DNA from: JAQBDA01 sp041301185
GTDB lineage: Bacteria > Chloroflexota > Anaerolineae > Anaerolineales > UBA4823
Assembly: GCA_041301185.1 (NCBI GenBank)
Contig: JBFYSV010000097.1
Location: forward strand, 1-15,412
Length of the DNA: 15,412 bases
Reading direction: 5' to 3'
A program made the position numbers and the translations under genes. Under the pieces are notes generated by a model. That model ran no database searches and had not been told where the DNA came from. It worked only from the letters and a program-made list of their open reading frames with translations. Numbering within the stretch: position 1 is the first letter of the stretch; each line of letters starts with the position of its first letter. Below, one piece after another: positions 6,742 to 13,150 of this stretch.

Positions 6742-7650
6742 TCAATAACCAAACCGACGCAACACTTTTTCGTCGTTCCGCCAGTTCTTGCGCAGCTTTA
6801 CCCGCAACTGCAAGTAGACTTTTCGACTGGTCATGGCTTCGATTTCTTTTCGTGCTGAAGCGCCGATCTGCTTCAGCATTTGACCACCATCGCCGATCAC
6901 AATCCCTTTATGCGATTCGCGCTCGACAAAAATTGTCGCTTCAATAAAGGCTCCATGCTCGTTGCGCTCGATGTACTGATCGATGCGAATGGCAATCCCA
7001 TGTGGGACTTCTTCCCGTAAAACAAGCAAGGCCGCCTCACGGATCAGATCGGCCGCGATTTCACGCTCGTACAAGTCTGTGACCTGCCCCGAAGGGAAAT
7101 ACGCTGGACCTTCAGGCAACGCCTGGATGATCTTTTCTAAGAGCATGTCCAAATGGTCTCCGCGGGTTGCTGAGATGGCAATCGGATCTGCTTGAGGGAC
7201 CAGTTCTTGATATTCTGCCTGGTTGCTAGCGATGTGTTGGGTATTTAGCCGGTCGATCTTGTTTAATGCCAGGATGGTCTGCACGGGATGGCTCAATTGC
7301 TGGATTGCACTGGCAAGTATTCGATCTTCATCATCTGGTAAGCTACTGGCATCAACCAGGACCAAGATCAGATCGCATTCTTGCATCGTTTCCAGGGCAT
7401 GCTGGTTCATGCTCTCACCCAACTTGTGCTTTGACTTATGCACTCCCGGCGTGTCAATAAAGATAACCTGGGCGTATTCCAGGGTGAGTATGCCTAATTG
7501 GCGCTTGCGGGTTGTCTGAGGGCGAGGGGTAACCGCTGCCACTTTCTGTTTCAGCAGCGCGTTCACGAGGCTTGATTTTCCCACATTGGGTTTGCCTAAT
7601 ATTGCTACAAAGCCGGAATGAAACTTGTTATTTGTCTCTTCGTATTCCAT
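6742..7650 (-). CDS. era: GTPase Era
   Basis: Era is a GTPase that binds the 3' end of 16S rRNA and helps mature the 30S subunit. The 302-residue length is typical. The GTPase domain shows G1 GKPNVGKSS (19-27), switch I with TPRPQTTR, G3 DTPG, G4 NKID and G5 SATRGD. The C-terminal KH domain carries HKGIVIGDGGQMLKQIGASA, where the GxxG loop is GDGG rather than the common GKGG or GNKG, a possible small change in RNA contact. The ATG at 7648-7650 has no recognisable Shine-Dalgarno. Instead an extended -10 lies six bases upstream, which points to a leaderless mRNA. The YhhN-family gene follows after 32 bases. rpoB is divergent. Confidence 0.96.
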   Translation of the reverse strand: MEYEETNNKFHSGFVAILGKPNVGKSSLVNALLKQKVAAVTPRPQTTRKRQLGILTLEYAQVIFIDTPGVHKSKHKLGESMNQHALETMQECDLILVLVDASSLPDDEDRILASAIQQLSHPVQTILALNKIDRLNTQHIASNQAEYQELVPQADPIAISATRGDHLDMLLEKIIQALPEGPAYFPSGQVTDLYEREIAADLIREAALLVLREEVPHGIAIRIDQYIERNEHGAFIEATIFVERESHKGIVIGDGGQMLKQIGASARKEIEAMTSRKVYLQLRVKLRKNWRNDEKVLRRFGY

Positions 7651-7656
7651 AGCTGG

Positions 7657-7665
7657 ATTCTAACA
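7657..7665 (-). promoter_or_regulatory. Extended -10 promoter element immediately upstream of era
   Basis: The minus strand reads TGTTAGAAT, an extended -10 box (TGn plus TAGAAT), followed by CCAGCT and then the era ATG. Transcription starting six or seven bases after the -10 would begin at the A of the start codon. No good -35 is seen 16-18 bases further upstream, which is tolerable for an extended -10. Confidence 0.5.
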
Positions 7666-7767
7666 GAGATGTGCTGTATACAGACCCTGACCTGGAGAAG
7701 ACAGGGACCTGCTGCATGAGGGGGCGGAGTACGTCGTTGTATCACAATGACAATTACTATAAATTGC

Positions 7768-7796
7768 TTGACCAATATATGATAGATTGATATAAT
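7768..7796 (+). promoter_or_regulatory. Strong housekeeping sigma promoter for rpoB
   Basis: TTGACC (7768-7773) and a perfect TATAAT (7791-7796) are separated by exactly 17 bases, with AT-rich sequence just upstream. Transcription would start near 7803, giving a leader of about 173 bases before rpoB. This is one of the two best promoters in the window and makes rpoB the first gene of its own transcript. Confidence 0.85.
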
Positions 7797-7864
7797 TTCT
7801 TTTCGTCTATTGGGCTGAGGTGATTTCATTTCGTTCAATTTGAAACTGCCCTATCACAAATCTG

Positions 7865-7924
7865 GCGTAAAAAGGACAAAACAGGCGTATGGGAGATAAA
7901 TTCCGTACGCTCCTCCTTTTACGC
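7865..7924 (+). promoter_or_regulatory. Large two-part hairpin in the rpoB leader, candidate attenuator
   Basis: An outer stem pairs 7865-7876 with 7914-7924 (11 bp plus one bulged A; GCGTAAAAAGGA with TCCTTTTACGC). Inside it, GCGTATGGGA (7885-7894) pairs with TTCCGTACGC (7901-7910) over 10 bp, including two G-T pairs, around the loop GATAAA. TTTTCG and later TTTTTT (7937-7942) follow. It could act as an intrinsic terminator/attenuator controlling rpoB, or as a processing or protein-binding site. The base pairing is directly visible; the function is inferred. Confidence 0.6.
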
Positions 7925-7954
7925 TTTTCGTGCATGTTTTTTGTGTTTGTTTAG
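7889..7954 (+). CDS. Possible 21-residue leader peptide upstream of rpoB
   Basis: ATG 7889 opens a 21-codon frame ending at TAG 7952-7954. It begins MGDKFRTLLLLRF and has four consecutive Leu codons (CTC CTC CTT TTA, 7910-7921) lying over the right arm of the leader hairpin. No good Shine-Dalgarno precedes it; AAGGA at 7872-7876 is about 12 bases away. The Leu/Phe content may simply reflect the T-rich tract, so translation is doubtful. Confidence 0.2.
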   Translation: MGDKFRTLLLLRFSCMFFVFV

Positions 7955-7975
7955 CTGTGAACCAGGAGAGATTCT

Positions 7976-10900
7976 ATGGCCTCTGCTTTGCCAAGTAAAT
8001 CCTATGCGCGGATCGATGTCAAGCTCTCGTTACCCGACTTGATCGAGGTACAGATCGATTCTTTTGAGCGCCTCAAGAAGGAAGGGCTGGCTGACCTGTT
8101 CCATGAGCTTTCCCCAATCGAATCGTACAATAAGGGGATGAAGCTGTATTTTCCGAGCCGTACCAAGGAGTCGGAAGATTGGGGCTTGACCTATTGGTTT
8201 GGTGAACCGAAGCATACGATTGAAGAGTGTGTTGAGCGCGACCTGACTTATGCCAGTCCATTATATGTTTCCGTGCTGCTTGCCGGACCAGATGTGTCTG
8301 AGCCAATGAAGCAGGATATTTTTCTGGGCGACTTTCCTGAAATGACAGAGAAAGGCACCTTTATTATCAATGGTACTGAGCGGGTAGTAGTCTCACAGTT
8401 GATCCGGTCTCCCGGCGTCTACTTCGAGTCCATGCCCGACAGGTCCACGGGTCGCCCCCTGGCTATGGCAAAGCTGATTCCCGACCGGGGTGCGTGGATG
8501 GAGTACGAGACACGCAAGACCGATTACATCACCTTGCGCTTCAATCGCAAGCGCATCGTCCCGGTTACGATTTTCCTGCGCGCCCTGGCAGCCGTCGGCG
8601 ATGGGCTCGCAGAAACACTGCTGAAGACAGGCACAGACGAAGAGCTGATGGAAATCTTCGCTGACGTGGATAATAACCCAGACCGGATGTTTATCGCTTC
8701 TACATTTGCACAGGAGCCCGAGTGGGACGTTTCGCGCGGCGAGACGATTGCAGAAGCCGCGTTGTTGGAGTTCTTCAAGCGGATGCGCCCTGGCGATCCC
8801 GCCACCCTGGATAACGCCCGGGAATTCCTGGAAGAACAGCTTTTTGACCAGCGCCATTACGATCTTGAGCGAGTTGGTCGTTATAAGCTTAACCAAAAGC
8901 TTGATTTGAATGAGCACGTCCCTATGGCAAACCGGACGGTTACCAAATGGGATATTCTACGCCTGGTCAAACGGATGATCATGATTAATAACGGCATGGC
9001 GCCATCCGATGATATCGACCACCTGGGAAATCGCCGGGCGAAGACAGTTGGGGAGCTAATCCAGAACAAATTGCGAATTGGTTTGCGCCGCATGGAGCGC
9101 GTGATCAAAGAGCGCATGTCCATCCGCGACCAGGACCAGCTTTCTCCCATCACCCTGATCAATATCCGTCCTGTTGTGGCGGCGTTGCGAGAATTCTTTG
9201 GTTCCAGCCAGCTTTCACAATTTATGGATCAGACCAACCCTCTGGCAGAGCTACGCCATAAGCGCACCTTATCGGCATTGGGTCCCGGTGGTTTACGCCG
9301 TGAGCGAGCTGGCTTTGATGTCCGTGACGTGCACTACTCCCATTATGGACGTATCTGCCCGATCGAGACACCAGAAGGTCCAAACATTGGCTTGATCGGT
9401 CGGTTGGCATCTTTTGCCCGCGTCAATGAGTATGGTTTCATTGAGACCCCCTATCGCAAGGTGCGCAAGACCCTGGCTCCCGATGACCCCAAGCTGGTTG
9501 GAAGAGCGCTGCGCGAAGACCTGGTTGACCCCAGTAGCGGGGAAATTGTTGGTCGTGCTAACGAGCGCATCACACCAAAGTTGGCGAAGATCATCAACAA
9601 GCTCAAGGTGCCAGAAATCCTGGTTGTCCCCTTCGTTTCTGAAGAGATGATCTACCAGAGCGCCGATGTGGAAGATCGCTACGTCATTGCCCAGGCCAAC
9701 ACCTTGCTCAACGAGCATAACGAATTTGTCCGCACGCGGGTATCCTCGCGCCACTACTCATCTTTCATTTTCTCCTTACCGACAGAGCTAGATTTCATGG
9801 ATGTTGCCCCGCACCAGATTGTGGGCATCAGTGCTGCTCTGATCCCCTTCCTGGAGCACGATGATGCCAACCGCGCCTTGATGGGCTCGAACATGCAGGC
9901 TCAGGCGGTTCCATTGCTACGCCCGGATGTGCCCCTTGTCTCTACGGGGATGGAATATGAAGCCGCGGTTGATTCGGGACAGGTTGTCATTGCCGAAGAG
10001 GATGGTGAGGTGCTATCCGTAACGGGAAAAACCATCGGTGTTCGCACGCTGGATGGAAAAGTACACACCTACCCGCTGAGAAAATACCAGCGCTCGAATC
10101 AGAGCACCTGTATCGACCAGCGACCGGCGGTTGTCAAAGGGCAGCTCATTAAGAAAGGTGATGTCATTGCCGATTCTTCCTCCACAGAAAGTGGACTGCT
10201 TGCGCTCGGTCAAAACGTAATCGTTGCATTCATCTCATGGGAAGGTGGAAACTTTGAAGACGCCATCCTGATCTCCGAGAGACTGGTGCAGGATGACGCC
10301 TTCACATCCGTCCATATTGAGAAGTATGAAGTTGAATCACGGGATACACGCCTGGGTCCTGAGGAGATCACCCGCGATATCCCGAACGTCGGTGAAGAGG
10401 CCATCAAAGACCTGGATGACCACGGCATCATCCGGGTGGGGGCTGAAGTTAATCCCAACGACATTCTGGTGGGGAAGATCTCGCCAAAGGGTGAGAAAGA
10501 GCTCACCCCTGAAGAGCGCCTGTTGCGGGCAATATTCGGTGAAAAATCGCGGGATGTGAAAGACACTTCGCTGCGCATGCCGCATGGCGAGCGGGGGAAA
10601 GTTGTGGATGTCAAGGTGTTCACTCGGGAAGATAACGCTGACCTCTCTGCGGGAGTGGATATGATGGTGCGTGTTTCCGTGGCGCAGCGGCGAAAGATCA
10701 CCGCTGGCGATAAAATGGCCGGCAGGCACGGGAACAAAGGCGTGGTATCCAAGGTTGTTCCAGTGGAGGATATGCCCTTCCTTGAGGACGGTAACCAGGT
10801 GGACATCATCTTGAACCCATTGGGCGTGCCGGGACGGATGAACATCGGCCAGGTATTGGAGACCCACCTGGGTTGGGCAGCCAGCCGGCTGGGATTCAGG

Positions 10901-11881
10901 GCTGTATCGCCGGTATTTGATGGGGCGAGCGAGATCGAGATCGAAGCTGAGCTGGCTCGCGCCTGGATGATCGATCAGGCATGGGATGAGACCGGTGAGA
11001 AAGCCTGGGAATGGGTGCAAGCCCAGGAATATGATCCGCAATACTTCCAGGATGATGACGAAGTGCGCAGCCTCTACCTGGAAGATTGGCTGGGAACCAA
11101 GGGCTACAATGTCAGTGATATGAAGGAAGATATCCTCTACGCGCGGCGATCTGTGTTGCGCGAATGGCTGAGAGAGAGCGGTTTCAATCCAGATAAGATT
11201 CTGTTCTTCAGCCGGGATAACCTCGAAGCCCCGCGACACGAACTGGATGAAAACGCAGTAGATGCATGCTTAAAGCTTTGGCTGTCTAAGGTGGGCCAGG
11301 AAAGCAAGAATCTGTCCCTGGAGCAGCTCCGCCAAAAGACTGAAGAGGCGATGCTGGAAACTGGGATGCCAGTACCAACCCTGGGCAAACAGACCTTGCG
11401 GGATGGCAAGACCGGGGAAGCGTATGACCAGCCGGTTACCGTAGGTGTGATGACAATGTTGAAGCTTCACCACCTGGTGGAAGATAAAGTCCACGCCCGG
11501 TCGACTGGTCCTTACTCGTTGGTTTCGCAGCAACCCCTGGGTGGTAAAGCCCAATTCGGCGGTCAGCGTTTCGGTGAGATGGAAGTTTGGGCGCTTGAGG
11601 CGTATGGTGCAGCGTATACGCTGCAAGAAATGCTCACAGTAAAATCGGATGACGTCCAGGGACGAGTAAAGACTTACGAGGCAATTGTCAAGGGTGAGCA
11701 GATCGAAGAGCCAAGCATCCCGGCCTCTTTCCGGGTGCTGGTCAAGGAGCTGCAAAGCCTGGGGCTGGCGGTGGAAGCCGTCACCGATACGGGTGAATTG
11801 ATCAAGTTCGGAAAGGACGAAGAACGTGCCCGACCGCCCAAGCTTGTGACAGGCCTGCTGGGTCTTGGCGAAGAATTGTAG
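7976..11881 (+). CDS. rpoB: DNA-directed RNA polymerase beta subunit
   Basis: RpoB is the beta subunit of RNA polymerase and forms one side of the active-site cleft. The 1301-residue protein is complete. The rifampicin-pocket segment FFGSSQLSQFMDQTNPLAEL starts at 407, and Asp418, His428 and Ser433 correspond to E. coli Asp516, His526 and Ser531, so a rifampicin-sensitive allele is expected. PIETPEGPNIGLI, GDKMAGRHGNKG (911-922) and the C-terminal RSTGPYSLVSQQPLGGKAQF and QRFGEMEVWALEAYGAAYTL motifs are intact. Between SPVFDGASE (978-986) and DGKTGE (about 1143) there are about 150 residues, where Bacillus has only about 20-25. This acidic, Trp-rich segment is a lineage-type insertion. AGGAG (7964-7968) lies seven bases before the ATG. 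Unusually, rpsL follows instead of rpoC, and era precedes instead of rplL. Confidence 0.99.
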   Translation: MASALPSKSYARIDVKLSLPDLIEVQIDSFERLKKEGLADLFHELSPIESYNKGMKLYFPSRTKESEDWGLTYWFGEPKHTIEECVERDLTYASPLYVSVLLAGPDVSEPMKQDIFLGDFPEMTEKGTFIINGTERVVVSQLIRSPGVYFESMPDRSTGRPLAMAKLIPDRGAWMEYETRKTDYITLRFNRKRIVPVTIFLRALAAVGDGLAETLLKTGTDEELMEIFADVDNNPDRMFIASTFAQEPEWDVSRGETIAEAALLEFFKRMRPGDPATLDNAREFLEEQLFDQRHYDLERVGRYKLNQKLDLNEHVPMANRTVTKWDILRLVKRMIMINNGMAPSDDIDHLGNRRAKTVGELIQNKLRIGLRRMERVIKERMSIRDQDQLSPITLINIRPVVAALREFFGSSQLSQFMDQTNPLAELRHKRTLSALGPGGLRRERAGFDVRDVHYSHYGRICPIETPEGPNIGLIGRLASFARVNEYGFIETPYRKVRKTLAPDDPKLVGRALREDLVDPSSGEIVGRANERITPKLAKIINKLKVPEILVVPFVSEEMIYQSADVEDRYVIAQANTLLNEHNEFVRTRVSSRHYSSFIFSLPTELDFMDVAPHQIVGISAALIPFLEHDDANRALMGSNMQAQAVPLLRPDVPLVSTGMEYEAAVDSGQVVIAEEDGEVLSVTGKTIGVRTLDGKVHTYPLRKYQRSNQSTCIDQRPAVVKGQLIKKGDVIADSSSTESGLLALGQNVIVAFISWEGGNFEDAILISERLVQDDAFTSVHIEKYEVESRDTRLGPEEITRDIPNVGEEAIKDLDDHGIIRVGAEVNPNDILVGKISPKGEKELTPEERLLRAIFGEKSRDVKDTSLRMPHGERGKVVDVKVFTREDNADLSAGVDMMVRVSVAQRRKITAGDKMAGRHGNKGVVSKVVPVEDMPFLEDGNQVDIILNPLGVPGRMNIGQVLETHLGWAASRLGFRAVSPVFDGASEIEIEAELARAWMIDQAWDETGEKAWEWVQAQEYDPQYFQDDDEVRSLYLEDWLGTKGYNVSDMKEDILYARRSVLREWLRESGFNPDKILFFSRDNLEAPRHELDENAVDACLKLWLSKVGQESKNLSLEQLRQKTEEAMLETGMPVPTLGKQTLRDGKTGEAYDQPVTVGVMTMLKLHHLVEDKVHARSTGPYSLVSQQPLGGKAQFGGQRFGEMEVWALEAYGAAYTLQEMLTVKSDDVQGRVKTYEAIVKGEQIEEPSIPASFRVLVKELQSLGLAVEAVTDTGELIKFGKDEERARPPKLVTGLLGLGEEL

Positions 11882-11908
11882 ATATTTTATGTTTCTCAAT
11901 ATTCGTTC

Positions 11909-11937
11909 TTGACGCAGGTATTTGTGCGTGGTAAAAT
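11909..11937 (+). promoter_or_regulatory. Strong housekeeping sigma promoter for the rpsL-rpsG-fusA-tuf operon
   Basis: TTGACG (11909-11914) and TAAAAT (11932-11937) are separated by exactly 17 bases, 28 bases after the rpoB stop. Transcription would start near 11944, leaving a leader of about 134 bases before rpsL. Since rpoB shows no terminator before it, the str operon could receive both read-through from rpoB and its own initiation. Confidence 0.8.
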
Positions 11938-12004
11938 CACAATTCGTTGCCAATCAGATTCGGCGCTTCGTTGACGCCTGGGCAATCTAATGTGAATACA
12001 AGGC

Positions 12005-12031
12005 GAGGCCATCAAATCAAATGATGGCCTC
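12005..12031 (+). promoter_or_regulatory. Perfect 10-bp hairpin in the rpsL leader (terminator or attenuator)
   Basis: GAGGCCATCA (12005-12014) and TGATGGCCTC (12022-12031) form a perfect stem with a seven-base loop. CCCTTAATGG follows rather than a clean U-tract, so a simple terminator is uncertain. The hairpin lies downstream of the predicted str promoter, so it would be in the rpsL leader RNA. A weaker stem is possible upstream (AGATT 11956-11960 with AATCT 11984-11988, enclosing GGCG/CGCC). Confidence 0.55.
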
Positions 12032-12077
12032 CCTTAATGGATAGCATCGGTTTTTGATCTGTTTTTTGGAGGCAAAA

Positions 12078-12512
12078 GTGCCCACGATTAACCAACTGGT
12101 CCGCAAAGGCCGCAAGACTAAGAAAGTAAAGAGCAAGGCGCCTGCTTTGCTGTATACCTACAACTCAATGCGCCAGCAGCGGCGGCGCCTGGATAAAGGC
12201 GCCCCCCAGAAACGCGGGGTTTGCACGGTGGTGCGTACGATGACCCCCAAGAAACCGAATTCGGCGTTGCGCAAAATCGCCCGTGTCCGCCTGACCAACC
12301 TGATCGAGGTTACGGCATATATTCCAGGTGAGGGCCATACTTTGCAGGAACACTCAGTGGTGTTAGTGCGTGGCGGTCGTGTAAAAGATTTGCCTGGTGT
12401 CCGCTACCATATTGTGCGCGGCTCTCTGGATACAGGTGGTGTCAACAGCCGCCGTCAGAGCCGCTCCAAGTATGGCTCCAAGCGTCCAAAAGGTGACGCA
12501 GGTGGCCGGTAG
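12078..12512 (+). CDS. rpsL: 30S ribosomal protein S12
   Basis: S12 lies at the decoding centre of the 30S subunit and contributes to accuracy. The start is GTG 12078-12080, five bases after GGAGG (12068-12072). The upstream in-frame ATG at 12054 would include the Shine-Dalgarno in the coding sequence and is rejected. The product has 144 residues, beginning (M)PTINQLVRKGRKTKK. It carries the Gram-positive-type extension LLYTYNSMRQQRRRLDKGAP before QKRGVCT and is slightly longer than the roughly 138 residues of Bacillus S12. PKKPNSALRK, the streptomycin-related loop, keeps both lysines, so no resistance substitution is visible there. GRVKDLPGVRYHIVRG and RSKYGSKRPK complete the family. It heads the str operon, with rpsG 89 bases downstream. 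Confidence 0.98.
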   Translation: MPTINQLVRKGRKTKKVKSKAPALLYTYNSMRQQRRRLDKGAPQKRGVCTVVRTMTPKKPNSALRKIARVRLTNLIEVTAYIPGEGHTLQEHSVVLVRGGRVKDLPGVRYHIVRGSLDTGGVNSRRQSRSKYGSKRPKGDAGGR

Positions 12513-12543
12513 ATATTGATAGCTGAAGATATTATCAACATGC

Positions 12544-12580
12544 GGTGACCTGGAGTGTGGATTGCCTCCCTTGGGTCGCC
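12544..12580 (+). promoter_or_regulatory. Hairpin in the rpsL-rpsG intercistronic gap, candidate S7 autoregulatory site
   Basis: GGTGACC (12544-12550) pairs with GGTCGCC (12574-12580) through seven pairs, one of them G-T. GGAG (12552-12555) can pair with CTCC (12566-12569) inside it. A weaker stem, TTGATA/TATCAA (12516-12521 with 12533-12538), precedes it. In E. coli, S7 represses its own operon through the rpsL-rpsG gap. Here only the location and the fold are visible, and the regulatory role is inferred. Confidence 0.45.
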
Positions 12581-12601
12581 AGAAGTAGATGGAGAAGTCG
12601 A

Positions 12602-13072
12602 ATGCCTCGACGAAACAGACCTGAAAAATTCGAAATTCTGCCTGACGTGCGCTATAACAGCGTGCAGTTGCAGTCATTCATAAACCGGGTAATGCGCAGT
12701 GGCAAGAAAAGTGTAGCAGCAACCCTGGTTTACGACGCCTTTGCGATGATAGAGGACCGCACGAAGCGTAACCCTCTGGAAGTCTTCGATCAGGCAATCA
12801 AGAACGTGGCTCCGGTGATGGAAGTCAAGCCTCGCCGTGTAGGCGGCGCCACTTATCAGGTACCAATGGAAGTTCCTGCATTCCGCCGGTTTGCCCTGGC
12901 GACGCGTTGGATCCTTTCTTCCGCTAACTCGCGATCAGGTAAATCCTTTTCTGAGAAGCTGGCAGGCGAGCTGATGGACGCAGCCAATAACACCGGGGCA
13001 TCGATCCGTAAGAGAGAAGAAACGCACAAGATGGCAGAGGCCAACAGGGCCTTCTCTCATTATCGTGTCTAG
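12602..13072 (+). CDS. rpsG: 30S ribosomal protein S7
   Basis: S7 is a primary 16S rRNA-binding protein that nucleates assembly of the 30S head and touches the E site. The 156-residue length is exactly that of the common form. It begins MPRRNRPEKFEILPDVRYNS, continues with INRVMRSGKKSVA and VKPRRVGGATYQVPMEV, and ends KREETHKMAEANRAFSHYRV, all standard. The ATG at 12602 has GGAG (12591-12594) seven bases upstream, while an in-frame upstream ATG at 12545 lies inside the predicted hairpin and has no Shine-Dalgarno. In other bacteria S7 is the translational repressor of this operon. The 89-base gap before it and the 78-base gap after it both carry predicted hairpins, so such control is plausible here too. 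Confidence 0.98.
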   Translation: MPRRNRPEKFEILPDVRYNSVQLQSFINRVMRSGKKSVAATLVYDAFAMIEDRTKRNPLEVFDQAIKNVAPVMEVKPRRVGGATYQVPMEVPAFRRFALATRWILSSANSRSGKSFSEKLAGELMDAANNTGASIRKREETHKMAEANRAFSHYRV

Positions 13073-13080
13073 AGTTAATA

Positions 13081-13131
13081 GCCTGGTTTGTGTGATCGGC
13101 GGAGACGAAGCGCTGATCGCCGGAGCCAGGC
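13081..13131 (+). promoter_or_regulatory. Long imperfect hairpin between rpsG and fusA
   Basis: GCCTGG (13081-13086) pairs with CCAGGC (13126-13131). Inside, GATCGGCG (13094-13101) pairs with CGCTGATC (13111-13118), including one G-T pair, around a nine-base loop. The stem ends four bases before the fusA Shine-Dalgarno GGAG (13135-13138). There is no U-tract, so it is not an intrinsic terminator. Control of fusA translation or mRNA processing is possible but unproven. Confidence 0.5.
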
Positions 13132-13150
13132 CATGGAGTAGTGTTCAACC

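Larger units (their letters stand above)
7651..7975. other. Divergent regulatory region between era and rpoB
   Basis: This 325-bp gap contains no convincing protein gene beyond a possible 21-residue leader peptide. From left to right it holds the era extended -10 (7657-7665), a 10-bp perfect palindrome CTGTATACAG (7674-7683), and an AT-rich stretch just upstream of the rpoB -35 that could act as an UP element. It then holds the rpoB promoter (7768-7796), a large folded leader (7865-7924) with T-rich sequence after it, and the rpoB Shine-Dalgarno (7964-7968). Confidence 0.7.

Noticed and set aside
10337..11239. Minus-strand open frame of 300 codons inside rpoB
   Set aside because: It is antisense to conserved RpoB motifs, and the translated residues match no family I recognise.
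11270..11953. Minus-strand open frame of 227 codons over the rpoB end and its downstream promoter
   Set aside because: It overlaps the conserved RpoB C-terminus and the predicted str promoter, with no independent coding evidence.
12054..12077. Upstream ATG extension of S12
   Set aside because: The extension covers the Shine-Dalgarno and is absent from the family; GTG 12078 gives the standard PTINQLVRKG start.
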